Source of the DNA: Lysobacteraceae bacterium
GTDB lineage: Bacteria; Pseudomonadota; Gammaproteobacteria; Xanthomonadales; Xanthomonadaceae
Direction of reading: 5' to 3'
NCBI GenBank assembly: GCA_016789405.1
Contig: JAEUPQ010000011.1
Coordinates: 186,001-250,000 of the forward strand
Length of the DNA: 64,000 nucleotides
The notes beneath the pieces are model-generated. The model made no database searches, was not told where the DNA came from, and was given only the letters and a program-made list of their open reading frames with translations. Shown here piece after piece: positions 40,555 to 52,030 of this stretch. Numbering within the stretch: position 1 is the first letter of the stretch; each line of letters begins with the position of its first letter. The position numbers were made by a program, and so were the translations under genes.

Positions 40555-43158
40555 TCAGGCGGTGACGGTATCCGCCACGTCCTTGTAGTCCGCGATCTGG
40601 TCGAAGTTCATGTAGCGGTAGATCTCGGCGCCCTTCTCGTTGATCACGCCGATGTCCGCCATGTACTCCTCCTTGGTCGGGATGCGACCGAGGCGCGAGC
40701 AGATCGCGGCCAGCTCGGCGGAGCCGAGGTAGACGTTGGAGTTCTTGCCCAGGCGATTCGGGAAGTTGCGGGTCGACGTCGAGAACACGGTCGCGCCCTC
40801 GCGGACCTGGGCCTGGTTGCCCATGCACAGCGAGCAGCCCGGCATTTCCATGCGCGCGCCTGCGGTGCCGAAGGTGCCGTAATGGCCTTCCTTGGTCAGC
40901 TCCGAGGCATCCATCTTGGTCGGTGGCGCCACCCACAGGCGCGTCGGGATGTCGCGCTTGCCTTCCAGCAGCTTCGCGGCGGCACGGAAGTGGCCGATGT
41001 TGGTCATGCACGAACCGATGAACACTTCGTCGATCACCGCGCCGGACACGTCCGACAGCGTCTTCACGTCGTCCGGATCGTTCGGGCAGGCGACGATCGG
41101 CTCATGCACGTCGGCCAGGTCGATCTCGATGACGGCCGCGTATTCGGCGTCGGCATCGGGTTCGAGCAACTGCGGGTTGGCCAGCCACTGTTCCATCTTC
41201 TGGATGCGGCGACCGATCGAACGCGGGTCGGCATAACCCTCGGCGATCATCCACTTCAGCAGCGTGATGTTGCTGTTGAGATATTCGATGATCGGCGCTT
41301 TGTCCAGGCGCACGGTGCAGCCGGCGGCCGAGCGCTCGGCCGAGGCGTCGGACAGTTCGAACGCCTGTTCGACCTTCAGGTTCGGCAGGCCTTCGATTTC
41401 GAGGATGCGGCCGGAGAAGATGTTCTTCTTGCCCTGCTTGGCGACGGTCAGCAGGCCCTGCTTGATCGCATACAGCGGGATCGCGTTGACGAGGTCGCGC
41501 AGGGTCACGCCCGGCTGCATCTCGCCCTTGAAGCGGACCAGCACCGATTCCGGCATGTCCAGCGGCATCACGCCGGTCGCAGCGGCGAAGGCGACCAGCC
41601 CGGAACCGGCCGGGAACGAGATGCCCACCGGGAAGCGGGTGTGCGAGTCGCCGCCTGTGCCGACGGTGTCGGGCAGCAGCATGCGGTTGAGCCAGCTGTG
41701 GATCACGCCATCGCCCGGACGGAGCGAGATGCCGCCGCGGGTGGAGATGAACTCCGGCAGCGTGTGGTGGGTCTTCACGTCGACCGGCTTGGGATAGGCC
41801 GCGGTGTGGCAGAACGACTGCATGACCAGGTCGGCGGAGAAGCCGAGGCAGGCGAGGTCCTTCAGCTCGTCGCGGGTCATCGGGCCGGTGGTGTCCTGCG
41901 AGCCGACCGAGGTCATCTTCGGTTCGCAGTAGGCGCCCGGGCGGATGCCCTGGCCTTCGGGCAGGCCGCAGGCGCGACCGACCATTTTCTGCGCCAGCGA
42001 GAAGCCCTTTCCGCTGTCGGCAGGCTGCTGCGGCAGGCGGAACAGGGCCGAAACCGGCAGGCCGAGCGACTCGCGCGCCTTCGCGGTGAGGCCGCGACCG
42101 ACGATCAGCGGAATGCGGCCACCGGCGCGCACTTCATCGAGCAGCACGTCGGACTTGAGCGCGCTTTCGGCGATCTGGCGGCCGTCCTTGAACGCGGTGA
42201 CCTTGCCGCTGGCATGGTCGATCTTCAGCTCGACCACATCGCCCATGTTCATGTCGGCAACGTCGATTTCCAGGGGCAGCGCGCCAGCGTCTTCCATCGT
42301 GTTGTAGAAGATCGGCGCGATCTTCGAACCCAGGCACACGCCGCCGAAGCGCTTGTTCGGAATGAACGGGATGTCTTCGCCGGTCCACCACAGCACGGAG
42401 TTGGTCGCGGACTTGCGGCTGGAACCTGTGCCGACCACGTCGCCGACGTAGGCGACCAGATGGCCCTTGTCCTTCAGGTCGAGGATCTGCTGGATCGGGC
42501 CGCGCTTGCCGTCTTCCTCAGGCACGAACGGCGCGCCCTCGCGCTTGTTCTTGAGCATGGCGAGCGCGTGCATCGGGATGTCCGGGCGTGTGGTCGCATC
42601 GGGCGCCGGCGACAGGTCGTCGGTGTTGGTCTCGCCGGGCACCTTGAACACGGTGATCGTCAGCGAGGACGGCACTTCCGGCTTGCTGGTGAACCATTCG
42701 GCGTCGGCCCAGCTCTGCAGCACGGCCTTGGCATTGGCGTTGCCGGCCCTGGCCTTCTCTTCCACGTCATGGAAAGCGTCGAACATCAGCAGGGTGTGCT
42801 TCAGCGCTTCGGCCGCGATGGTGCCGACGACGGCGTCGTCGAGCAGTTCGACCAGCGGGTGGATGTTGTAGCCGCCGAGCATGGTGCCGAGCAGTTCGGT
42901 CGCACGCTCGCGGCTGATCAGCGCACAGGATTCGGTGCCGAACGCCACGGCGGCCAGGTACGAGGCCTTGACCTTCGCGGCATCGTCGACGCCGGCCGGC
43001 ACGCGATTGGTGATGAGATCGACGAGGACGCTTTCCTCACCGGCCGGCGGCGCCTTCAGCAGCTCGATGACCTCGGCGGTCTGCTGCGCGGTGAGCGGCA
43101 GCGGCGGGATGCCGAGCGCGGCGCGTTCGGCGACATGTTGGCGATAGGCTGCGAGCAT
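40555..43158 (-). CDS. acnB: aconitate hydratase B
   Basis: The product is 867 aa, typical of AcnB. The N-terminal HEAT-like domain ([24 protein letters not shown] ... [16 protein letters not shown]) is unique to AcnB, followed by the swivel domain ([31 protein letters not shown]). The [4Fe-4S] ligands are in SCMTNIGHF near 712 and CSLCMGNQ near 773-776. It interconverts citrate and isocitrate in the TCA cycle and acts as an iron-responsive RNA-binding protein in other bacteria. It is downstream of a VapBC-type pair on the same strand and may share its transcript. Confidence 0.97.
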   Translation of the reverse strand: MLAAYRQHVAERAALGIPPLPLTAQQTAEVIELLKAPPAGEESVLVDLITNRVPAGVDDAAKVKASYLAAVAFGTESCALISRERATELLGTMLGGYNIHPLVELLDDAVVGTIAAEALKHTLLMFDAFHDVEEKARAGNANAKAVLQSWADAEWFTSKPEVPSSLTITVFKVPGETNTDDLSPAPDATTRPDIPMHALAMLKNKREGAPFVPEEDGKRGPIQQILDLKDKGHLVAYVGDVVGTGSSRKSATNSVLWWTGEDIPFIPNKRFGGVCLGSKIAPIFYNTMEDAGALPLEIDVADMNMGDVVELKIDHASGKVTAFKDGRQIAESALKSDVLLDEVRAGGRIPLIVGRGLTAKARESLGLPVSALFRLPQQPADSGKGFSLAQKMVGRACGLPEGQGIRPGAYCEPKMTSVGSQDTTGPMTRDELKDLACLGFSADLVMQSFCHTAAYPKPVDVKTHHTLPEFISTRGGISLRPGDGVIHSWLNRMLLPDTVGTGGDSHTRFPVGISFPAGSGLVAFAAATGVMPLDMPESVLVRFKGEMQPGVTLRDLVNAIPLYAIKQGLLTVAKQGKKNIFSGRILEIEGLPNLKVEQAFELSDASAERSAAGCTVRLDKAPIIEYLNSNITLLKWMIAEGYADPRSIGRRIQKMEQWLANPQLLEPDADAEYAAVIEIDLADVHEPIVACPNDPDDVKTLSDVSGAVIDEVFIGSCMTNIGHFRAAAKLLEGKRDIPTRLWVAPPTKMDASELTKEGHYGTFGTAGARMEMPGCSLCMGNQAQVREGATVFSTSTRNFPNRLGKNSNVYLGSAELAAICSRLGRIPTKEEYMADIGVINEKGAEIYRYMNFDQIADYKDVADTVTA

Positions 43159-43233
43159 TCTGAAGACTCCTGGTGGCGGCTTGCTGCGAAATTCGGCGGC
43201 TTGCGGTGAAGTATTGGTGGACTGCGTCGGGAT

Positions 43234-43635
43234 TCAAACTGTCGGAACGATCAGCTTGAGACCCTTGAAGTATTCGCGGAAGAAACGGTCGTCGCGGGTG
43301 ATCAGGCCGTTGCACTGGAGCAGCGCGTGGGCACCGATCAGGAAATCGGGCGCGGCACGAAGCCCGCCGCCTGCACGCTGTCGGTGCCTGCGCTGCATCT
43401 CGCCGGCACGCAGGGCCGACTTGGCTTCCAGCGGACTGAAGCGGATGCTCATCTCCTCGAGCACCGCCATCGCCTCGGCACCGTCGCGCAACGCACCGCA
43501 GATCTCGGCCAGAGCCACGTCGCAGACCACCACGGGCCCGGCACTGAGGCATTGGCGCAGGCAGGCTTCGGCGGCGTCCGCGTGCGGGCCGTCGGCCAGC
43601 AGGTCGATCAGCACAGGGCTGTCAATCGCGATCAT
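43234..43635 (-). CDS. PIN-domain toxin, VapC-type
   Basis: The product is 133 aa. PIN-domain acidic residues are seen: D5 in MIAIDSPVLIDLL, E44 in DVALAEICGALR, D97 in RAAPDFLIGAHA and D115/D116 in LITRDDRFF. VapC toxins are Mg-dependent RNases, often cutting tRNA or rRNA. ATG 43635 follows the antitoxin stop by 7 bp. The toxin stop is 75 bp from the acnB start. Confidence 0.93.
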   Translation of the reverse strand: MIAIDSPVLIDLLADGPHADAAEACLRQCLSAGPVVVCDVALAEICGALRDGAEAMAVLEEMSIRFSPLEAKSALRAGEMQRRHRQRAGGGLRAAPDFLIGAHALLQCNGLITRDDRFFREYFKGLKLIVPTV

Positions 43636-43642
43636 GTTGCGA

Positions 43643-43912
43643 TCATCCCTCGCCAGCCCCCTCGGCCCCGCCCTCGCCTTCCTCGCCGGCAGCGCGACCG
43701 CGCACGGCCTGCATCGCCTCATCGGTCGATGCGAAGCCGTCGAGCTTGAAGCGGCCGCGCGCACGGGAAATGGCGTCGTCGACGCTCTTGCGCAGGATGA
43801 TCCGGCTGCCTTCCAGTTCGACCTTCAACACGCTGCCCTTGGTGAGGCCCAGGGCATCGCGGACGGCCTTCGGCAGGGTGATCTGGCCGCGCTCGGCTAC
43901 GGTGGCTTCCAT
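43643..43912 (-). CDS. AbrB/MazE-type antitoxin, VapB-like
   Basis: The product is 89 aa. The SpoVT-AbrB DNA-binding fold fills residues 1-50 (MEATVAERGQITLPKAVRDALGLTKGSVLKVEL), and the C-terminal part (DDAISRARGRFKLDGFASTDEAMQAVRGRA) would wrap the toxin. The last 15 residues are Gly/Glu-rich low-complexity sequence. It is the first gene of the pair, with repeated AGTATG sites upstream that fit autorepression. Confidence 0.93.
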   Translation of the reverse strand: MEATVAERGQITLPKAVRDALGLTKGSVLKVELEGSRIILRKSVDDAISRARGRFKLDGFASTDEAMQAVRGRAAGEEGEGGAEGAGEG

Positions 43913-43939
43913 CGGAGACCCCTCGACTGGTATGGGCGA

Positions 43940-43968
43940 ATTTTACATACTTTTCCTTGCATACTCCA
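43940..43968 (-). promoter_or_regulatory. promoter and putative operator of the toxin-antitoxin operon
   Basis: On the minus strand: TGGAGT, 17 bp, then TAAAAT, about 28 bp before the antitoxin ATG. AGTATG occurs twice (43951-43946 and 43965-43960, 14 bp apart) over the -35/-10 spacer, a plausible AbrB-type operator. The A/T-rich patch is exceptional locally. Confidence 0.5.
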
Positions 43969-44072
43969 CGGCACCCCGCTGAACGGTGGGTTCCGGCCAT
44001 GCCAGGCCCGGAACGCCCCCGAAACACATTCCAAGCGGATAATCGAGACATCCCCCATCCAAGGAGAGAGCC

Positions 44073-46840
<2,768 letters not shown>

Positions 46841-46844
<4 letters not shown>

Positions 46845-46946
46845 TGGATTCACCGCTTCGTCTCCTGGCGGAAGCCCGGCCCTCGCGCCCTGCGCGAGGG
46901 CGCTCGACGGCGCGCGAACCGATGGTTCGCGAACGCGCCGGCTCGC
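46841..46946. mobile_element. two-hairpin miniature element between direct repeats
   Basis: 106 bp with two perfect hairpins: CCCTCGCG / CGCGAGGG with a 5-nt loop (46880-46900), and CGCGAACC / GGTTCGCG with loop GAT (46913-46931). It is flanked by 48-bp direct repeats. Coding is absent apart from the acnA stop at its edge. A MITE- or REP-like insertion or a tandem-duplication scar is inferred. Confidence 0.45.
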
Positions 46947-46994
46947 CCGCCACGGCGGCATCCTGCACTACGTCCTGAGGCAGGTCGCGGCGCA
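46947..46994. repeat. 48-bp direct repeat, copy 2
   Basis: Near-exact second copy of the acnA 3' end, in frame with no stop at the acnA position; it is not followed by a gene. Confidence 0.9.
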
Positions 46995-47162
46995 GCAAAG
47001 CGCTGCGGATCTCGAAGGGCAGCAAGACCGCACCGCTGCAGCGCCCTCCAAGGGAAACATACGGAGGCGTCTTGCGGCCCCCGGGGGGCTATGCTCCAAT
47101 CGGTTGGAACAGCCAATGAACGGCCCGAAGTGGCCGCACTCCAAAAAGAGAGAGGGGATCAC

Positions 47163-48839
47163 ATGAGTCAAGACCGCCCGTGGTTTGCGAGCTACCCGGC
47201 TGACGTGCCGCAGGAAATCGACGTCGACGAGTTTCCGTCGATCGTGGCCGTGCTGCAGTCGTCTCTGGAGAAATACAGCGATCGCCCAGCGTTCTCGAAC
47301 ATGGGCAAGTCCCTCACCTATGCTGAGGTCGACCGCTACAGCAAGCAGTTCGCCGCCTACCTGCTCGGCGAACTCAAGCTCAAGAAGGGCGACAGGGTCG
47401 CCGTGATGATGCCCAATTGCCTGCAGTACCCGATCGCGACGTTCGGCATCCTGCGCGCTGGCCTCACGGTCGTGAACACCAACCCGATGTACACGCCCCG
47501 GGAGCTCAAGCATCAACTGGTCGATTCCGGTGCCAGCGCGATCCTCGTCCTCGACAATTTCGGCAAGACCGTGCAGACCGTTCTGGCGGACACCCAGGTC
47601 AAGCAGGTCATCACGACCGGACTGGGCGACATGCTCGGCTTCCCCAAGGGCAACGTCGTCAATTTCGTGCTCAAGTACGTGAAGAAGATGGTGCCGGATT
47701 ACGAGATCCCCGGTGCGGTCCGCTTCCGCAACGCACTCACGCTCGGGCAGATGCATACCCTGCCGGCAGTGGAGATCGGCCCGGAGGACATCGCCTTCCT
47801 GCAGTACACCGGCGGCACCACCGGCGTCGCCAAGGGCGCGATGCTCACGCATCGCAATCTCGTCGCCAACATGCAGCAGGCGTCGGCATGGATCGGCCGC
47901 AACGCGAAGATGGGCGAGGAAGTGATCGTCACCGCGCTTCCGCTGTACCACATCTTCGCGCTGACCGCGAACGGCCTGGTCTTCATGAAGTTCGGCGGTC
48001 ACAACCATCTCATCACCAATCCTCGCGACATGCCCGGCTTCGTGAAAGAACTCTCCAAGATTCCCTTCACCGCCATCACTGGCGTCAACACCCTCTTCAA
48101 CGGCCTGCTCAACACGCCGGGCTTCGACAAGGTCGACTTCTCGAAACTCCACCTCACGCTGGGTGGCGGCATGGCCGTGCAGCGCGCCGTGGCCGAACGC
48201 TGGAAGCAGGTCACGGGCGTGACCCTGGTCGAAGCGTATGGCCTGACCGAAACCTCGCCCGCGGCATGCATCAATCCGATGGACCTCGCCGACTACAACG
48301 GCGCCATCGGCCTTCCGATTTCTTCGACCGATGCCTGCGTGAAGGATGAGGAAAACCGGACGCTGGGCGTCGGCGAAGTCGGCGAACTCTGCATCAAGGG
48401 GCCGCAGGTGATGAAGGGCTACTGGCAGCGCCCCGAGGAAACCGCGAAGGTGCTCGACGGCGAAGGCTGGCTGCACACCGGCGACATGGCGAAGATGGAC
48501 GAAAATGGCTTCTTCTACATCGTCGACCGCAAGAAGGACATGATCCTCGTCTCCGGTTTCAACGTGTACCCGAACGAAATCGAAGACGTGATCGCGCTGA
48601 TGCCAGGCGTGCTCGAGGTTGCAGCCGTCGGTGTGCCTGACGAGAAATCCGGTGAAGCCGTGAAGGTCGTGATCGTGAAGAAGGATCCGAACCTCACTGC
48701 GGAACAGGTGAAGGCGCATGCGCGCGAGAACCTGACCGGCTACAAGCAGCCCAAGTTCGTCGAGTTCCGCACCGAACTGCCCAAGACGAACGTCGGCAAG
48801 ATCCTGCGCCGCGAACTGCGGGACCAGGCCTGCGCCTGA
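47163..48839 (+). CDS. fadD: long-chain fatty acid-CoA ligase (FadD/RpfB)
   Basis: The product is 558 aa. GAGGGG sits 7 nt before ATG 47163. The AMP-binding P-loop [18 protein letters not shown] lies near 214-231, and [13 protein letters not shown] near 357 and [40 protein letters not shown] near 438-478 carry the adenylation signatures. It activates exogenous or released fatty acids to acyl-CoA. In Xanthomonas the equivalent gene is rpfB, next to rpfF, and takes part in DSF turnover by activating it and other free fatty acids. Here about 1 kb separates it from the ketosynthase-rpfF unit. It ends at a long hairpin. Confidence 0.96.
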   Translation: MSQDRPWFASYPADVPQEIDVDEFPSIVAVLQSSLEKYSDRPAFSNMGKSLTYAEVDRYSKQFAAYLLGELKLKKGDRVAVMMPNCLQYPIATFGILRAGLTVVNTNPMYTPRELKHQLVDSGASAILVLDNFGKTVQTVLADTQVKQVITTGLGDMLGFPKGNVVNFVLKYVKKMVPDYEIPGAVRFRNALTLGQMHTLPAVEIGPEDIAFLQYTGGTTGVAKGAMLTHRNLVANMQQASAWIGRNAKMGEEVIVTALPLYHIFALTANGLVFMKFGGHNHLITNPRDMPGFVKELSKIPFTAITGVNTLFNGLLNTPGFDKVDFSKLHLTLGGGMAVQRAVAERWKQVTGVTLVEAYGLTETSPAACINPMDLADYNGAIGLPISSTDACVKDEENRTLGVGEVGELCIKGPQVMKGYWQRPEETAKVLDGEGWLHTGDMAKMDENGFFYIVDRKKDMILVSGFNVYPNEIEDVIALMPGVLEVAAVGVPDEKSGEAVKVVIVKKDPNLTAEQVKAHARENLTGYKQPKFVEFRTELPKTNVGKILRRELRDQACA

Positions 48840-48850
48840 TGCATTGCACA

Positions 48851-48883
48851 GGCACCGCGTCAACAATGACGCGGTGCCTTCTC
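48851..48883 (+). terminator. terminator-like hairpin after fadD
   Basis: Perfect 12-bp stem (GGCACCGCGTCA and complement) with loop ACAA, followed by a weak TTCTC tract, 12 bp after the fadD stop. Confidence 0.65.
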
Positions 48884-49838
48884 GCCTCCCGGCGACATTC
48901 TTCCCCGTCCTCGCGCCCCTGGCTGGCGCCCCGGAACGTCGACCACCCCCGACGCTCCCCTCTTCCGCAGAATCCACATGCATCGGCCACCACCTTGCGC
49001 ATGGCCGGGTTCTTTCGCGCGCAGCGTAAACGTGTCCGGAACGAGCACGCGGTGAGGCTTGCGTCGACCGATATTCCGGAACACGCCCCCTCGCCCATGG
49101 GCCATGGATAGATGGTTTGCCGGCGGATATCAGGTCGATCCATCGAAAACTTTCAGCGCGCAAAGAAATGAACAATGGAATTCGATGAAGACAATGCGAT
49201 CGCATTGCCTGTCGCGGATATTGCGAGACAGGTTGCACCGCCATCAAACAAATTTCTTCCGGGCTGCAGTCGGTGATTGGATAAGCGTCACGTGCGCACT
49301 GGATCCATGCGCTTCACGCCAAGCGCGATCATCATCAATCCGATAATGCACCACACCGCGACACGTGTTAGCAAATCCGCACTTTCGCAGCCGAAATGGG
49401 CATTGCGGTAATACATGGAATACGAGCGCTTCCTCGGAACACTTCGAAAAGCACAATCGATCGAGCATACACTCCAGCTTTTGCGGCAGATAATCGGCGG
49501 ACAGGCATACATTTAGAGACAGGCATCGCATTTTCACGCAAAAACGCCCCGAAAATGCCCCCGACCTGTCGAAAATCCCGGGGCGGCCTGTCTTGCAGTT
49601 TCCTTTCGTTCGGAGCATACAGACAGCATCGGAGCCATCGTCTTTTCGGGGCGACACCAGTAGTCGCGATGGCCGACTGCGATAGAGCCGCCAGGCGCAC
49701 GTCGTCCGGCATATGCTTGTATTGATGCATGGGGAAATGATGGCAACTCGAATGGATTCATCTAATCGTCGCCCTGTGCGATTCAAAAAGAGATCGCCCT
49801 CTCAACTGCATTGATCCATTGCCGTAGGCTTCAAGAAC
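48884..49838. other. long intergenic region with an AT-rich core, fadD to ketosynthase
   Basis: About 955 bp with no supportable gene; open frames inside are Cys/Arg-rich and unlike proteins. From about 49130 to 49800 the base composition drops to roughly half GC, far below the surroundings. It holds a 16-bp perfect palindrome (49192-49207), an 8-bp inverted repeat GCATTTTC/GAAAATGC (49528-49558), an imperfect 18-bp tandem repeat starting GACAGGCAT (49500, 49518), and six GACAGG/CCTGTC hexamers. It probably serves as the regulatory region of the ketosynthase-rpfF operon and may be acquired DNA. Confidence 0.5.
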
Positions 49839-51077
49839 ATGAGCAGCAACGCAATCGCCATCACCGGACTTGGCGTCCTCTCGCCGATCGGCTGCAACAT
49901 CGCGGAACTGGCGGATTCCATATCGACCGCGCGCTCCGGAATCTCGCTGATAGACGCACCGCCGCTCGCAAGATCATTCGCTGCCGGCGTCATTGACCGG
50001 GACTTCACCAAGCTGTTCAAGCCGCTGGAAAGGCCGTTTCTCGATCGTTGCCAGCAAATGGCGATCCTTGCCGCCGACCAGGCGATCGAGCACGCAGGGC
50101 TGGGCGACCTCTCCGAACTGGGCGTGCGCGCAGGCGTGCACTATGGCAACGTCAATGGCGGCGTGAGCACCGCCCAGGCCTGGTACCAGCAGTTGCTCAA
50201 CAACGGCGCCCAGGCGGCGCGTCCGTTCTCCGCGATGGCCATCATGGGCAATGCCGGAGCAGCCCACATCTCGATCAGGCATGGCATCCGCGGCCCCGTG
50301 CTCACCCACGCCACGGCCTGCGCGTCCTCTGGCGTCGCGATTGCCGAGGCCGCACGCGCCATCGCGACGGGTCGACTCGACGTCGCGATCGCCGGCGGCG
50401 CCGAAGCGCCACTCACGGCCAGCCTCATCGGTGTTTTCGATGGAACGCGCGCCCTTTCGAAGCCCGATCCCGAGGATCCAGCTCGAACCTGCAAGCCATT
50501 CTCGATCGACAGGAGCGGGCTCGTTCTCGGCGAGGGCGCCGCGTTCCTCGTGCTCGAATCGATTGCCCACGCGCAAGCAAGGGGCGCAGACATCATCGGC
50601 TATGTCGCAGGCTCAGGCATCGCGAGCGACGCCCATCACATCGGAATGCCGCAATCCGAAGGACAAATCCTGACATTGCGCGATGCACTTCGCGACGCAG
50701 GTCTTTCACCCCGCGACATCGATTACATCAATGCACATGCCACCGCGACGAATGGTGGCGACGAGATCGAATCGACATCACTTCGTACCGTTTTCGGCGA
50801 TGGCTCGGATGCGCCGCGCGTCAGTTCGACCAAGTCCGTCCACGGACATCTCCTTGGCGCGACAAGCGCGCTGGAAGCCGTGATCACGCTCGTTGCGATG
50901 GAACGGTCCATCCTTCCCGCAACCGCACACCTCGACAACATCGACCCTGACTGCGCCCTACGCCATATCCAGGTCACCCCGGTTCCCGACCACCCGATCC
51001 GTGCGGCACTTTCGTTCTCGTGCGGATTCGGTGGAACTAACGTCGCACTCGTATTCACTCGGGAGCATTGGTCATGA
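49839..51077 (+). CDS. beta-ketoacyl-ACP synthase (FabF/KAS II-like), linked to rpfF
   Basis: The product is 412 aa. The complete thiolase-fold triad is present: C161 in THATACASSGVA, H300 in INAHATATNGGDE, H335 in STKSVHGHLLGATSALE. DRSGLVLGEGAAFLVLE and the terminal SFSCGFGGTNVALVF are typical KAS II motifs. It would condense malonyl-ACP with acyl-ACP. The N-terminal third (FTKLFKPLERPFLDRCQQM) differs from housekeeping FabF, so it looks like a specialised paralogue. rpfF follows after 25 bp in the same direction, making an operon likely. A ketosynthase is not part of the Xanthomonas rpf cluster. The ribosome site is weak. Confidence 0.93.
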   Translation: MSSNAIAITGLGVLSPIGCNIAELADSISTARSGISLIDAPPLARSFAAGVIDRDFTKLFKPLERPFLDRCQQMAILAADQAIEHAGLGDLSELGVRAGVHYGNVNGGVSTAQAWYQQLLNNGAQAARPFSAMAIMGNAGAAHISIRHGIRGPVLTHATACASSGVAIAEAARAIATGRLDVAIAGGAEAPLTASLIGVFDGTRALSKPDPEDPARTCKPFSIDRSGLVLGEGAAFLVLESIAHAQARGADIIGYVAGSGIASDAHHIGMPQSEGQILTLRDALRDAGLSPRDIDYINAHATATNGGDEIESTSLRTVFGDGSDAPRVSSTKSVHGHLLGATSALEAVITLVAMERSILPATAHLDNIDPDCALRHIQVTPVPDHPIRAALSFSCGFGGTNVALVFTREHWS

Positions 51078-51102
51078 CACCTCAAACACAATGGAGCCAC
51101 CC

Positions 51103-52014
51103 ATGAACGCACACGTCCACACCAACATCGACACCTTCGAGCCGTTCTCCCACGCACGACGCACCACCACGGAACTGCATCGAGGAAAGAACGACAGCCT
51201 CTGGCTGACGCTCCATGCGGATGACGAGCGCGGCATCAACAATTTCACGCCGACGCTCCTTTCGGAGCTGCGCGAAGTCATCGGCGCGCTGAAGCGCGAT
51301 GACGGACGCTGGGATACCCTCGCGGGCCCGCGCAATGTTTCGTACATCGTCGTCAAATCGAGCGATCCGGAGTACTTCAGCGTTGGCGGAGACCTCAGCT
51401 ACTTCCGGAGGTGCATCGCCGAGCGCGATGCCGATGCGCTCCGCGAGTACTCGACGCACTGCCTCGACCTCCTCATGGACTGGAGCACCCTGATGAAGGA
51501 CCGCATGACCACGGTATCCCTGATCCAGGGACGCGCACTTGGCGGCGGCTGGGAAATGGCGTTGAGTTGCGACTACATCATCGCGGAAGAACACAGCAGC
51601 TTCGGCTTTCCGGAAATCATGTTCGGCCTGTTCCCGTGTACCGGCGCGATGGGGCTGCTCACGAGGCGGATCGGCGCGGTCCAGGCCGAGCGCATCATGA
51701 CGAGCGGCCGCGTCTACACGGCTCGCGAGTTGCATTCGATGGGACTCGTCGATGAAGTCGTTCCCACCGGCTCAGGCGAGCGTGCCGTCGAGGACTACAT
51801 CGTCCGGCATGGCAATCGCCGCGAAGCCTTCCTCAAGGTCCAGCAGAGCAGGATTCGAATGGCGCCGCTCGATTACATCGAAGGCATGCGCATCGTCGAC
51901 GACTGGGTCGAGCTGGCCATGCGGCTTTCACCTGCCGAACTGCGCTCGATGGAAATGCTGATCATGATGCAGTCCTCCGCAATACGCGGGGACGCCCAGA
52001 GGAAGGCAGCATGA
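51103..52014 (+). CDS. rpfF: DSF synthase RpfF (crotonase family)
   Basis: The product is 303 aa. ATG 51103 has GGAG 7 nt upstream. It is a crotonase fold: oxyanion segment VGGDLSYF near 94-101, ALGGGWEMALSCDYIIAEE, GFPEIMFGLFPCTGAMG. E151 and E171 are 20 residues apart, matching the two catalytic glutamates of Xanthomonas RpfF (141 and 161). RpfF dehydrates 3-hydroxyacyl-ACP to the cis-2-enoyl form and hydrolyses the thioester, releasing DSF-type fatty acids. Compared with Xanthomonas there is a longer N-terminus, and CTGAMG replaces GMGAYS in the pocket region, so a different chain may be preferred. It converges with rpfC with a 16-bp gap. RpfF could be confused with other crotonases, but the neighbours decide it. 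Confidence 0.93.
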   Translation: MNAHVHTNIDTFEPFSHARRTTTELHRGKNDSLWLTLHADDERGINNFTPTLLSELREVIGALKRDDGRWDTLAGPRNVSYIVVKSSDPEYFSVGGDLSYFRRCIAERDADALREYSTHCLDLLMDWSTLMKDRMTTVSLIQGRALGGGWEMALSCDYIIAEEHSSFGFPEIMFGLFPCTGAMGLLTRRIGAVQAERIMTSGRVYTARELHSMGLVDEVVPTGSGERAVEDYIVRHGNRREAFLKVQQSRIRMAPLDYIEGMRIVDDWVELAMRLSPAELRSMEMLIMMQSSAIRGDAQRKAA

Positions 52015-52030
52015 ATTGCACAGGGCGCGC

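Noticed and set aside
40882..43209. 775-codon frame opposite acnB
   Set aside because: Shadow of acnB.
46968..49247. 759-codon minus-strand frame opposite fadD
   Set aside because: Shadow of fadD extending into the spacers.
49244..49786. 180-codon minus-strand and 109-codon plus-strand frames in the AT-rich spacer
   Set aside because: Unusual Cys/Arg content, no ribosome site, no recognisable fold; the two overlap each other. Treated as non-coding.
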